The notes: a model not told the origin generated them from the letters alone. A stretch of 64,000 nt of DNA from Symbiodinium natans (GCA_905221605.1 CAJNDS010002752.1:56001-120000), one strand, 5' to 3'. Positions 29,285-40,185 are shown, counted from the first letter of the stretch. Program-made: numbers and translations.

Positions 29285-29710
29285 TTGGGCTTTGGGCTTT
29301 GGGCGTTGGGCGTTGGGCTTTGGGCTTTGGGCTTTGGGCTTTGGGCTTTGGGCCTTGGGCCTTGGGCTTTGGGCTTTGGGCTTTGGGCTGGGCCTTGGGC
29401 CTTGGGCCTTGGGCCTTGGGCCTTGGGCCTTGGGCCTTGGGCCTTGGGCCTTGGGCCTTGGGCCTTGGGCCTTGGGCCTTGGGCCTTGGGCCTTGGGCCT
29501 TGGGCCTTGGGCCTTGGGCCTTGGGCCTTGGGCCTTGGGCCTTGGGCCTTGGGCCTTGGGCTTTGGGCTTTGGGCTTTGGGCTTTGGGCTTTGGGCTTTG
29601 GGCTTTGGGCTTTCGGCTTTGGGCTTTGGGCTTTGGGCTTTGGGCTTGGGCTTTGGGCTTAGGGTTTGGGTTTAAGGCTGTAGGCTTTCGGGTTTAGGGT
29701 TTAGGGTTTG
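29285..29710 (+). repeat. GGGCTTT/GGGCCTT 7-mer array
   Basis: About 360 bp of 7-mers changing in blocks: GGGCTTT, then a pure GGGCCTT core (about 29389-29560), then GGGCTTT again. Unit length equals that of the telomere repeat. Its three open frames (GLGPWALGLGP) are artefacts. Confidence 0.95.
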
Positions 29711-30634
29711 GGGGGCTTTCTGAGGGGTCTCAGGGCACAGGCTGCGGGGTTTAACGCGGTAGGGTTTATGTAACCTCCCTGCCGCTACGGTGCATGGAAA
29801 GCCTTGGGGCCTTCCCTAAGCCCTAAACCCGAAACCCTAAACCATAAACCACTAGCAGACCATTCCCTCGAACCCGACAGAGCCACCCAGCCCCAAAACC
29901 ACGTAGGTTGGAGTTTGGGGTTTCGGGTTTCGGGTTTAGGACCGTGGGAACACAATCATATCCCCGAAAGCCCGCTGGGGCCCCAGACCCCCTTTTCACC
30001 TTCCTGGACAGCGTCCCCTGGTTCAGTCCCCACTCCTGCAGGTTCAGCGATTCGGGCTTCGGGTTTGGGGCTTAACTGCCAGCGCTACCGCTACCGCTGC
30101 GGCTGTGGTTGTGGCCGCGACGAGGCGGCGATGATTGCGACGACTGCGACTGCTACTCAGCTAGTGCTACCTCGAAATATTCCAGTTCTTCGATGCTTGT
30201 ACCACTTGCATCATCCGAGATACTTGGGGGGGGGGGTTCCGAAAATAGGGTTCCCACAAAACCGGCTGTGGTATTCTGGCAATATTGAGAGTACCCGTAT
30301 GTCGGGAAAGAATCATATTCCGAGAATCGTACCTCGAAATGATCCTTTTTATAGGAACCCTAAACCCTAAACCCCAAACCCCAAACCCTAAACCCTAAAC
30401 CCTTGACCCTAAACCATAAACCCTAAAACCTAAACCCCAAACCCTATGTTGGGAGACACGCAGTTCGCGCTACGTGGGATTCGAGGGTTTCGGGGCGTCC
30501 TTTCGCAGCTCGAACATCGGCCTTGGTGACAAGGCTCTCGAAGCATTGAGGAGCTAGTGATTTAGGGTTTAGGGTTGAGGGTTTGGGGTTTAGGGTTTAG
30601 GGTTTAGGGTTTAGGGTTTAGGGTTAATGTTGTA

Positions 30635-31464
30635 TCCTGATTAGTGTGCACCCCGTCAATAATGAAAAGTTTTCTAAACATGATTCAGGGGACAAAGATT
30701 CGGCTGCCCCCCCCCCCACTATAGTGAAAAGTTTTTCGGGCATGGGTTTCCGAAGAGAGTAAACCTTGAGGCCTGAGGTTGTCGGGCCTGAAATCTTCAG
30801 TCTCCAGGCCAGCCCCAAAACTAAGATTTCTTTATAAAATGCTTTTGTACCGAGGCCGGGCAATCAAATTTCCAAGGGGGTAGTCCAGCAGCTGCCCGAA
30901 TGCCGTATAATGTAAAACCTTTGCTCCCCGGGAACTCTATTTTGCGGGCTAGTTGGGTTTGGATCCAGAGGCCTAAGGGCTGAGGCTTCCTAAACCTTGA
31001 GGCCTGAGGTTGTCGGGCCCTGAAATCTTAAGCCTCCAGGCCAGCCCCAAAGCCAAGATTTCCTTATAAAATGATTTGTACCGAGGCCGGGCAATCAAAT
31101 TTCAAAGGGGGTAGTCTAGCAGCTGCCCGAATGCCGTATAATATAAAACGTTTGCTCCCCCGGAATTATATTGTTTTGCGGGCTGGCTTGGTTGGGATAG
31201 ATGGATCCCCTTTAAATTCATACGCAGACAACATTACCTAAGAGGAAGAGGAGAGGAAGAGCAGAGGAAGAGCAGAGGAAGAGGAGAGGAAGAGGAGAGG
31301 AAGAGGAGAGGAAGAGGAGAGGAAGAGGAGAGGGAAGAGGAGCCGGGGGGGGGAGGGAGGGCGGGGCCGAAAATTAGTTTGGGGGGTACCCTTTTTTTGT
31401 TGCTATTGCGGGGGCGGTTTTAGTTTGGGGGGGGGGGGGGGGGGGGGGCCCACACTAATCAGGA
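30635..31464. mobile_element. 830-bp element with 14-bp perfect terminal inverted repeats
   Basis: TCCTGATTAGTGTG at 30635-30648 is the exact inverse of CACACTAATCAGGA at 31451-31464. Inside: a 231-bp tandem duplication (about 30761-30991 and 30992-31210; CTTGAGGCCTGAGGTTGTCGG ... TGCCGTATAAT), a GAGGAAGA array (31240-31340) and G runs. No transposase frame, so probably a non-autonomous DNA element. No clear target duplication. Telomere repeats abut its left end. Confidence 0.65.
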
Positions 31465-31989
31465 GACCACATGAGTTGGGGCGAACATGTATGGGTATTT
31501 CGCGCGTGAGAAGGACCGAGAAAGTTCAGTATTGGGGAGCGGGTGTACGGATTTCGGGGTCTAGGACTTAAACTGCATACAGAGGCTTATGAGCTCTAGG
31601 GGCTTTCTGGATCGAGAGGGCTTGGCAGGTTGGGGAGTGCAGGGAGATTTCAGAGCTTAGGGACTTGAGGGTTTAGTGAGTTCAGGGCCCCGGCTTTTGG
31701 GCTTGAGGTTTGGGGTTTAGGGTGTTCGCATGCGGCGCGTTGGCTGGCTGGCTTGCTTTCTGAACGGCTCCGTGGTCCGAAGATACAAACGGATCGGAAA
31801 ACCCTACACCCCAAAACGAAACCCGAGAACACCCGAACACCCTAATGACCCTCAAAACCTAACACTCTAAAACCGGAACACCCGAAAACCGTAACACCCG
31901 AAGACCCTCACAAACTAAAACCCTCACACCCTAAAACTGCGCAAGGCCGAAGACTCCACCGTTGAGAAGGGACTGAGGCTTCAAAGCTT

Positions 31990-32154
31990 TACTTGGAGGT
32001 TCATGGTACTTATTAACCTATTATAACTGCACTTATACCCCACTTATAAGCCACTTATAAGCCACTTATAAGCCCTTTAAGTGCCCCAATAGCGTTAGAA
32101 GTACAGTGATAAGTACAGCTATACTTCGTTAGTAAGTGCGATGACCTCCAAGTA
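31990..32154. mobile_element. Hairpin MITE, family A copy 1
   Basis: TACTTGGAGGTTCATGGTAC at the left is the inverse of the right end GATGACCTCCAAGTA. The centre has ACTTATAAGCC repeats. Related copies lie at 44938, 47440 and 48856. No coding capacity. Confidence 0.85.
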
Positions 32155-33364
32155 GGAATCGAACCATCATCCCCCCCCCCCCCCCCCCCCGCACCGAAGA
32201 GCACATCGATCATCAATGCACTATGCATACGACAGGGTTTAGGGTTGAAGCTCTAGAACCCAAACCCTAAACCCCAAATCCTAAACCCCAAACCCCAATC
32301 CCTAAACCCGAAAGCTCCAACCCTAAACCCCAAACCCCAATCCCTAAACCCTAAACCCTACACCCCAAGCCCCCAATCCCCAAACCTTAGACTTACAAGT
32401 ATCTACGTACATGACCAGGCCCCGAGTCTCCAAATGCCTCAACCCACATCCTCTAAGCCGAAGAAGCTCCCACCGTTGAGCGGGTGTAAGGTCTAGGGTT
32501 TAGGGTTTAGGGTTTCGAGTTTAGGGTTTTGGGTTTAGGGTTGAGAGTTTAGGGTTTAGGGTTTAGGGTTCAGGGTTTAGGGCGACTATACACTTTCGTG
32601 TTAGCCGGTTTGGGACTCAAAGTTTCGTGGGCTAGGGGTGCAGACTGGGTTTGGGCGGAGGAGGGGAATTTTGGGTGTTCAGGGAATTAGGGTTTTGGAG
32701 GTTGGACCCTAAACCCCAAACCCTAAAGCCCAAACCCTGAACCCTACACCCTAAGCCAGGGAATCCGGCCCAGATTTGCTCTGACTGGACCCCTCCGTAT
32801 CGAAGTCACTGTCGTTTGTCCTGCACGCTGCGCTCATGTGCAGGTTTAGGGACTTAGGGCTTAGGGCTTCGGGGCTTGGCTTAGGGCTTAGGGCTTAAGT
32901 TCCAGGTTTCTAGGTTCCCTGCTGCTCTCCTGGTATGGCCCCGATATTGCCCGTTCTTTCAAGAGGGTCACCCGATATTAGTATTCAGGCTATGGATTAG
33001 GGCTTAGGGTTCAGAGTTTGGGGTTGAAGAAGCTTTTTAGGGTCTAGGGCCTCCAATGGTTTAGGGTTTAGGATTTAGGGTTTAGGGATAAGGGTTTAGG
33101 GTTTAGGGCTTAGGGTTTAGGGTTTAGGGCCTCAGAGCTTTGGAGTTTGGAGTTTGCGGGCTTGGGTTTGTCATTTTACTCCCCAAGGCCAAGCTAAGCC
33201 TGTTTTGGCTGTTTCTTGGTCAGGGTTTACGGTGTAATTAGCGTGTAGGGTTTAGGGTTTAGCGCGAGCTTAGGGCTCGAGGGTCTACGGCTATGTTGGC
33301 GGCACCACCCTAGACCATAAACCTCACATCCACACCCTGAACTCCAAACCCCTTCGAGGCGAGT
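32155..33364. other. C run, CCCTAAA/TTTAGGG blocks and islands
   Basis: A C run at about 32172-32190 is followed by telomere blocks 32262-32370 and 32490-32585. The island at 32757-32842 is open on the minus strand with an acidic/Ser-rich frame (TNDSDFDTEGSSQSKSG), and the one at 32900-32975 has a minus frame as well. Neither product is recognised. Confidence 0.5.
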
Positions 33365-33710
33365 AGGGTTTAGGGTTTAGGGTTTAGGGTTTAGGGTTTA
33401 GGGTTTAGGGTTTAGGGTTTAGGGTTTAGGGTTTAGGGTTTAGGGGGTTTAGGGTTTAGGGTTTAGGGTTTAGGGTTTAGGGTTTAGGGTTTAGGGTTTA
33501 GGGTGTAGGTTTTAGGGTTTAGGGTTTAGGGTTTAGGGTTTAGGGTTTAGGGTTTAGGGTTTAGGGTTTAGGGTTTAGGGTTTAGGGTTTAGGGTTTAGG
33601 GTTAGGGTTTAGGGTTTAGGGTTTAGGGTTTGGGGTTTCGGGTTTGGGGTTTGGGGTTTAGGGTTTAGGGTTCAGGGTTCAGGATTTAGGGTGGGTTTAG
33701 GGTTTGGGGT
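33365..33710 (+). repeat. TTTAGGG block
   Basis: A long canonical block with one TGTAGGT unit and a GGGTTTGGGG/TTCAGGG tail. Confidence 0.95.
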
Positions 33711-34619
33711 CATTGGATTTGGCGGGGTAGTGGGAAAACCCCAGTTCGATTGCTCTTGAAACCCATTAAGAGGTACGAATGCTATCGCTTCTTCTCAATA
33801 TGGCCAACAGCAAAGCAAAAGACTCCCGAACACTAGCGGTTGGAAGTGCCCCTGGGTTTGGGGACCCTGACCCCGCCTTCCCTAACCTCCCAACCTTTCT
33901 GGGGTGGGAAGTGGGAATTTAGGGCCTTAGCCCGAAACCCTAAAAGGAGAAAAGTTGGGTGGCTGCCTGCGTAAGCAGGGGGTGGGAAAAAGAGAACAAC
34001 CCAACCTTTCTGGTTGTGGTGGCTCCAACTTCAAAAAACGCCGCCGCGACATATGCCGCCCCCTCACATCCCCCGGGTGTGTTGGGGCAGCCATCTCCGC
34101 ATGAAATCTACTGCCGCAGCGCGGCGAGAAGCCCTAAACCCTAAACCCTAAACCCTAAACCCTAAACCCTAAACCCTAAACCCTGAACCCTGAACCCTGA
34201 ACCCTGAACCCTGAACCAGAAACCCTAAACCCCAAACCCTAACCCTGAACCCTACACCCCAAAATCTTAGGGGACCTCGATGGACCCTCTAGGGACCCTC
34301 TTTGGAACACTCCGGGGCCCCTAAACCCTAAACCCTAAACCCTAAACCCTGAACCCTGAACCCTAAACCCTAAACCCTAAACCCTAAACCCTAAACCCTA
34401 CCTAAACCCATGGAAAGATAGAATTCCTGCCTCAATGCCTTCTGCGCCATCTTCTGAGAAAGCGTCAGGGACGTGGCGAAGTCCTGGCCCATGACGTTTT
34501 GATTGGTTGGGGCACGGCTCTCAGAGCCTGACAGGCTTCGGTTTTGCCCTAAACCCTCTCTACCTATATATATTTAAACCTTAATGGGGTCGTCCACTTT
34601 TTTTGTGGTTTCGTGGTTC
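33711..34619. other. Island with CCAACCTTTCTGG palindromes, CCCTAAA blocks, exon-like island
   Basis: CCCAACCTTTCTGG occurs at about 33891 and 34000 with a partial inverse between. CCCTAAA blocks at 34132-34260 and 34320-34405 include TGAACCC runs. 34425-34530 is open on the minus strand with protein-like composition (NVMGQDFATSLTLSQKMAQK), unassigned. Confidence 0.5.
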
Positions 34620-34770
34620 CTAAATCCTATTCCTAAATCCTAAATCCTAAATCCTACATCCTACATCCTAAATCCTAAATCCTAAATCCTAAATCCTAAA
34701 TCCTAAATCCCAAATCCTAAATCCTAAATCCTAAATCCTTATCCTAAATCCTAAATCCTAAATCAAATCC
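34620..34770 (-). repeat. TAAATCC 7-mer array
   Basis: About 20 units of the heptamer variant CCTAAAT, separated from canonical repeats by only a few units. Confidence 0.95.
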
Positions 34771-34785
34771 TAATCTAATATGGGC

Positions 34786-35340
34786 TGTCCCGGGGCCCCC
34801 CGGGACGGGTTGTCCCGGGGCCCCCCCAAAACAGGTTGTCCTGGGGTGTCCCGAAACGTCCGGGTCCCTCCCGAAACAAATGTCCCGGGGCCTGCCGGGA
34901 CACCCCCAGGACAGCTGTCCCGGGACATCCGGCTTTTTACAGCCTTTTAGGGCTTTTTCAAGCTGGGGCTGTGGTGGTTCTTTGGTGTAAAATGGAGGGG
35001 CCCCAAACCATCGATTTCAGTACTAAAATCAGCATTTTTCATTGCGGGAGCAGGCAAATACCAGGCTCCCCCCTTGGTTGCGATTCTGAAAGGCTTTTTG
35101 TGGTTTTTTAAAGCTATTTGGTGCTGCGGTGGTGCTTTGGGGTAATGCCTGTAGGACTTAGGATTTAGGGTTCAGGGCCCTCTCTGGGCTTTTAAGATTT
35201 AGGATTTGGAGTTCGGGGGGCCCTCTCTGCAGCTTTTAAGACTTAGGCGTTAGGGTTTAAGGGCCTTTCTGGGGCGTTTAGGATTTAGGATTCAGGGGCC
35301 TTTCAGGATTCTGGATTTAGGGTTAAGGGGACTTAAGGCA
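34786..35340. repeat. CCGGGACA palindrome cluster and tandem repeats
   Basis: 34790-34935 carries at least seven TGTCCCGGGG/CCGGGACA motifs in both orientations. 34945-34990 is repeated at 35100-35148 (GCTGTGGTGGTTCTTTGG / GCTGCGGTGGTGCTTTGG). 35150-35340 has a degenerate tandem of about 63 bp around GGCCCTCTCT..GCTTTTAAGA. The 91-codon plus frame crossing it is not recognisable. Confidence 0.6.
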
Positions 35341-35680
35341 GTAAGAATTGAAATGGTAGATGAGGTTGCCAAATTAAAGGGATTCTAGGTGGGTGGGGTT
35401 GATGCCAAACACCCTTGGTGAATGCTTGGATCAGAGATGCTGAACCCTAAACCCTAAACCCTAAACCCTAAACCCTGAACCCCCAAGCCCAAAGCCCTAA
35501 GCCCTAAACCCTCAGCCCTAGCCTCTAAACCCTAACCCACCACTTTTCACTTTTCGGTGCTCCGAAACTGCAGAATGTCCTGGCGCTTCAACTCAAGCTA
35601 GGAACTCTATGTCCCCGACCCCGCCGGGGTTCGGACATTTTCGAGGGTTTTGGGTTTTGGGTTTAGGGTTTAGGGTTTAG

Positions 35681-35880
35681 GGTCCGCCGACCCTGGCGGC
35701 GTGTTGGATGGGAAAAGGAGGTGAAAACCTCCCTTACCCCCCAAAACGCGGGGGGGGGGGGGTAGGGGGGGGTCCCCGAGCAGCTTTTCCATGGGACCTA
35801 ACGAACGCGTTTAAACCTTTCAACTATGCTCCAGCGGGGTCGGCGGCTTGAGCCGGAGGCTCTTAAATTTAGGGTTTGGG
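35681..35880 (+). mobile_element. Dispersed element, family H copy 1
   Basis: GGTCCGCCGACCCTGG ... TTGGATGGG ... GAGGTGAAAACCTCCCT ... TATGCTCCAGC ... CGGCTTGAGCCGGAGGCT-CTTAAATTTAGGG. The same module order is found at 36366-36866 and the first part at 51663-51730. It contains short palindromes (AGGTGAAAACCT, GGCTTGAGCC). Non-coding. Confidence 0.75.
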
Positions 35881-36365
35881 TTCAGGGTTCAAGGTGTAGG
35901 GCGTAGGGTTGAGGGCTCAGGGTTTCGGGGTCAAGGCCGAACGTCTCACGGGCTTTAGGTTCAACATGTTCAAGCACCGAAGGATGGACTTATCTTCTCT
36001 ACTGTTTGCTGCCAAGCCCCGACAAAATACTAATCCAAAAAGGAACTGCAACTTCCTTGCCTGCAAGGGGTCTATAACCTACTGTTTGCTCAAGAACCTC
36101 CCTCCAAAAACTAATAGTAGAATACTCCTAAAATTACCCTGACAGGTTTTTGGTCTTGCTCTTCATGTTTTCTTCAGGGGGGGGTCTTCTTCGGCAAAGA
36201 ATAGTTCTCGACTAGCTCGTAACATTGGATCTGCATGGCTAAGACTGATTTTGGCTCATGACAACTTATGTGTTTGCAGTTCAAATCGGTTTAGGGTTTA
36301 GGGCTTAGGGTTTAGGGCGTAGGGTTTAGGGTTTAGGGTTTAGGGCTTAGGGTTTAGGGTTTAGG

Positions 36366-36615
36366 GTCCGCCGGTGTTGGATGGGTTTGAGGAGGTGAAA
36401 ACCTCCCTCTTTCCCTCCTTACCCGGGGCGGGTAGGGGGGGGTCGGTGCACAATTTTTTCGTGGAGGACGGCGCCCCGCACAGCGTAAACAGGCGGTTCA
36501 GCACAGGGGGGTAGGGGCGCCCTCAGCAAAATCCCCCCCCCCCCACCCCCCCCCCCCCCCCCCCCCCCCCCCCACCCCCCCCCCCCCCCCCCCCCCCCCC
36601 CCACCCCCCCCCCCC

Positions 36616-36654
<39 letters not shown>

Positions 36655-36866
36655 ACCCCCCCCCCCCCCCCACCCCCCCCCCCCCCCCCCCCCACCCCCC
36701 ACCCGTTCCTGGTCCTGCCCCCTACCCCCCCCAAACGTTTCACAGAACTCTGCCGAGCTGGCTGGGATGATCTGATGATCTTCGAACCATGTGAGCGGGT
36801 TTAGACCTCTCAACTATGCTCCAGCAAATTCGGCGGCGCGGCTTGAGCCGGAGGCTCTTAAATTTA
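36366..36866 (+). mobile_element. Family H copy 2 with a 180-bp poly-C expansion
   Basis: Same modules as copy 1, from GGTCCGCCG to GCTTGAGCCGGAGGCT. Between GGTAGGGGGG and the TATGCTCCAGC module it carries about 180 bp of nearly pure C with isolated A (36533-36713). The Gly-rich minus frames come from this tract. Confidence 0.8.
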
Positions 36867-36957
36867 GGGTTGAGGGTATAGCTATTGCCAAAAAGGCCGG
36901 CTCTCCCACATGCAAACAAGGACGCGAGGACACAGCATGAATGGCTTGGTTGTGATC

Positions 36958-37260
36958 CTAAACCCTAAACCCCAAACCCTGCCACCTCCAAGCATGTGCT
37001 GCTTGTGTTCCAAACTTCAATCTCTCTTTGCATTGACCCACGGGCGAACCTGCATTCACATGCACTGACCCCCCTCTCCCCCCCCCCAAAAAAAAAGGAA
37101 ACCCCATTGCCCTTTGAAGAATAAACACACACACACACACACACATATAAATAATAAATGAATATATATATATATATATGAATATATATATATATATATA
37201 TCTGTATATATATGTACATGTATATATACATATACATATATACATATTGACTTGTTTAGC
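36958..37260. repeat. Microsatellites (CA)n and (TA)n
   Basis: A (CA)n run at about 37126-37145 is followed by (TA)n and GTATATACATA runs to 37245. The Tyr/Ile-rich frames reported here are artefacts. Confidence 0.9.
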
Positions 37261-37295
37261 TATTTCAATTTGCTGTAGTAGTTATTGGAGAGTGT

Positions 37296-37385
37296 CCCAT
37301 TAGGCTCCTCCGTCTCAGGGCTGCGGCTTGTGTCCGCTTCCGCACTGCCGATGGGGGAGGGCCAGGTCTCGGCGAAAGGCGTGGG
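37296..37385 (-). CDS. Exon-like island, acidic frame
   Basis: The minus strand is open with an acidic, Ser/Pro-rich frame (PFAETWPSPIGSAEADTS, SPETEEPNGT). A plus frame is open too. It could encode a disordered N-terminal region. Unrecognised. Confidence 0.25.
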
Positions 37386-37539
37386 CTTCGGGCTTGGGGT
37401 TTAGGGTTTAGGGCTGAGGGTGTAGGGTTTAGTGTCTAGGGCTTGGTGATTTGAGGAGTTGAGGGTTTTAGGGCTTAGGAATTAAGTGATCTAGGAGTTT
37501 AGGGTTTAGGAGGTTCGGAGTTTGGGGTTTGTGGTTTGG

Positions 37540-37930
37540 TGGCTAGCAGGTAGCACGGTAGGGTCGCAGCTATCAGCAAAGCAGCTATCAACCAGCAGCT
37601 AAGAACTGGCAGCTGGCAACAAATACAAGCAAACAGCGAGCAGGGTGCCGGGTAACAGATGGCAGCCAGCAGTAGCTAGCAGCAGCTTGGCAGGGTAGCA
37701 GGAAGCAGCAAAAACAGAGCAGCCAGCAGCTTGGCAGCGAGCAGCAGGCAGCAGCAAACAAGCAGCAGGGAGCAGCTAGCAGTTAGTAGCTGACAAGGTC
37801 GGAGCTCACTGAGCTCACCTGCTCCAGAGGTGGACAAGCTGCCTACGCCTACGCCCTCTTCCCAGGGTAGCAGGGTGGCGGCTGGCAGGGCAGCAGCTAG
37901 CTAGCCAAGCAGCAGGGTGGAATGGGGTTT
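37540..37930 (+). repeat. Degenerate GCAGC(TA)GCA array
   Basis: About 390 bp of irregular AGCAGC/CAGCTAGCAGC/GGCAGC motifs, rich in AGCT sites. No periodic unit is conserved and no frame is clean. Confidence 0.8.
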
Positions 37931-38077
37931 AGCTGCTAGCTCCCAATCACAGGAAACAACTCTTCAGCCTTCACAGCAAAGCCTAAGCCCAAGCCACCCC
38001 TAAGCCCGAAATCGACCCAGGTCTCACCAACTTTTCCTCGTGGATTCTTAAACCAAAAGGGTCTCGATCTCTTCCTC

Positions 38078-38182
38078 GGTAGCCCAGTAGCCACTTTTAG
38101 AAAAAGGGCACCCTTTTGGGGGCTGGTTCCTGGATAAGGGAACCCATAGCAAAAAGTGGTACAAGGGTACCAGTGGGCTACC
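38078..38182. mobile_element. Hairpin element, single copy
   Basis: GGTAGCCCAGTAGCCACTTTT and the inverse AAAAAGTGG...AGTGGGCTACC enclose GGGCACCCTTTTGGG. Termini are GGTAGCCCA/TGGGCTACC. It is followed directly by a reverse copy of family E. Confidence 0.6.
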
Positions 38183-38185
38183 AGA

Positions 38186-38252
38186 GGGCTTCCGAAAATT
38201 GGGGGTACCTGATTGGGGTCCTGACTCTAAGGGAATCCTACTATATGGGGGG
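38186..38252 (-). mobile_element. Family E copy, reverse orientation, partial
   Basis: GGGCTTCCGAAAATTGGGGGTACC ... ATCCTACTATATGGGGGGG is the reverse-strand pattern of family E (49893-49993). The last end is lost next to CCCTAAG repeats. Confidence 0.55.
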
Positions 38253-38387
38253 GATCTCCTAAACCCTAAGTACTCTAAGCCCTAAGCCCAAAGCCCAAAC
38301 CCCTAAACCCTAAACCCTAAACCCTAAATATTGGGGCTCCCTTATTCTCGTAAACCACCATGCTTCCAAGGTGCCGCACTACCCTCT

Positions 38388-39331
38388 GCGGCCTCATTCG
38401 CGGAGTTCGGCTTGCTTGCCTCCTGCCGAGCTCGGGCTCCAAGGCCTAAACCCTCTAAACCCCCCCCCCGGAACCCCAAACCCGGAAACCCCGAAACCCC
38501 GAAACCCTAAACCCTAAAACCCTAAACCCTAAAACCCTAAACCCTAAAGCCCTAAACCCTAAACCTGAATCCTAAAACCCTAAACCCGAAAACCCTAAAC
38601 CTTAATCCACGCCCCAAAACCTGAAACTCTGAACCCTAAACCTCAGCCCTAAAACCCTAAACCTTAATGCACGCCCCAAACCCTGAATTTCAAAGCCTAT
38701 AGAATCCCTGTGGAGTAGGGCTTATATTTCTTGTATCCCCAAAAGGACACCCAATATATACACTCACCAATACTAAAAAGAAGCTTATATACACTCACCA
38801 ATACTAAAAAGCGAACCTTATGTACACTCACCAATACTAAAAAGCGAACCTTATGTACACTCACCAATACTAAGATGGAACCTTATATACACTCACCAAT
38901 ACAAAAAGGGAACCTTATGTACACTCACCAATACAAAAAGGGAACCTTATGTACACTCACCAATACTAAAAGGGCCTTATATACACTCACCAATACGGAA
39001 AGGGAACCTTGTATACACTCACCAAAAACAGAAATATAAGCCCTGCTTCGGGGAGGGGAGCGATAGCAGTGCTACCGCAAGTCGGGTCTGGGCTTTAGGG
39101 TTTAAGGTTATGGTTTAGGGTTTAGGGTTTAGGGTTTAGGGCTTAGGGTTTAGGGTTTAGGGTTTAGGGTTGAGGGTTGAGGGTTTAGGGTTTAGGGTTT
39201 AGGGTTTAGGGTTGAGGGTTTTAGGCTTTAGGGTTTAGGGTTTAGGGCTCAGGGCTCAGGGCTTAGGTCTTGGGAAGTCTGCAACAGAGAGCGGCCTGAT
39301 TCGCGTTGTTCGGCGAGGTTGCCTCCTGCCG
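38388..39331 (-). CDS. Duplicated exon encoding RQEA..PN.AN.AA
   Basis: Minus-strand islands 38345-38447 and 39270-39345 share 41 bp (38388-38428 and 39291-39331) with 6 mismatches. Both read in the same frame: RQEASKPNSANEAA and RQEATSPNNANQAA. Conservation of the frame suggests coding use. The product is unknown, probably a disordered Ala/Asn/Glu-rich segment. Confidence 0.4.
38711..39049. mobile_element. Family G copy 2 with nine-copy internal tandem repeat
   Basis: The ends GTAGGGCTTATATTTCTT and AGAAATATAAGCCCTGC are inverted. Inside, TACACTCACCAAT occurs nine times with a period of 30-33 bp, each unit starting near CCTTATATACACTCACC. Copy 1 (1868-1980) has only two. The 102-codon frame of YTLTNTKK repeats is the translation of this array. 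Confidence 0.85.
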
Positions 39332-39826
39332 CGGTTTGGATTTGGGCTGAGCCCTATAGACCCCGAATGTGCGTCCGCGCTGCGCATGCTCAAACTCCCC
39401 GCGGTATCCTCCACACCCGCCCCGGGCATCCCCTACTCCAGCCGGTATCCCCCCCCGCATGGCATCCCCCCCAAACCCTGACTGCTAACCCTAAACTCAC
39501 CTGGAACTACGGGTGGGGGAGCGGGGGACAGAGGAATCCCGAAACCCTAACCCTCAACCCTGTACCCAAAACACACCGCGAACCAGAGCGGGGAGCGGTC
39601 AAAACCCTAAACCTACAACCCTGAACTCTGAACACCACACCCTAAACACTAAAGTTACCACCAACCACAGCAGGCAGATCAACCCTACAGGCTAACCCGA
39701 AGCCCCAGACCCAAAACCCACCAGAAACCAAGCACCATGAACTAGCGGGTGGTGGGGGAAACCCTGACCCGTGAACCTTCCACAAAGCCGACAAACCTAA
39801 ACCCTAAACCCTAAACCCGAAACCCG

Positions 39827-39880
39827 CACAGTGGCCTGGCTGTCGAGCTGGTTGTCGGATGGTTCGATGCTCGCGAGGAT
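39827..39880 (-). CDS. Exon-like island
   Basis: The minus strand reads ILASIEPSDNQLDSQATVR after tgcaccgag|G. Protein-like composition, but no family. Other minus islands nearby (40693-40790, 41943-42000, 42777-42862) are similar, for example DSFDRQETAITESEAAW and IPRLSQNSSLSQGDFAG. Confidence 0.25.
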
Positions 39881-40185
39881 CCTCGGTGCAACACAGGGAT
39901 CTCAGGGTTGAGGGTTTAGGGTTTAGGGTTTGGGGTTTAGGGTGTAGGGCGTAGGGTATAGGGTTTAGGGGTTAGGGTGTAGGGTCCAGGGTCTAGGGTT
40001 TAGGGTTAAGGGTTTCGGGTTTAGGGTTTAGGATTTTGGTTTGTTTTGATTTGGGGTTTAGGGATTCATGGGTGGTAGCGGTATAGGGGTATGGGGGCTT
40101 TAGGTGCTTAGGGGCTTCGGGGACTTCGGGGATCCGCAGTTCAGGGGTTTAGGGGTTCTGGGGTTCACGGTCTAGGGTTTAGGGC

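Noticed and set aside
29285-29697. Three overlapping plus frames of 125-132 codons (GLGPWALGLGP repeats)
   Set aside because: Translation of a GGGCTTT/GGGCCTT 7-mer array; a 7-mer repeated without stops is open in all frames.
29804-30370. 188-codon plus frame
   Set aside because: Runs through CCCTAAA repeats (NPKP ends), (GCTACC)n-like sequence and a G tract; no domain and no consistent composition.
32450-32480. Cyclic-nucleotide-binding-like motif (GGSFFG) on the minus strand
   Set aside because: Only about ten residues, in an island open in several frames, and located on the wrong side of the channel transmembrane exons.
36419-36813. Gly-rich frames of 81-96 codons on the minus strand
   Set aside because: They translate the poly-C tract of family H copy 2; no protein-like sequence.
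38731-39039. 102-codon frame YTLTNTKK repeats
   Set aside because: The period of the minisatellite inside family G copy 2 gives a repetitive open frame; no independent support.
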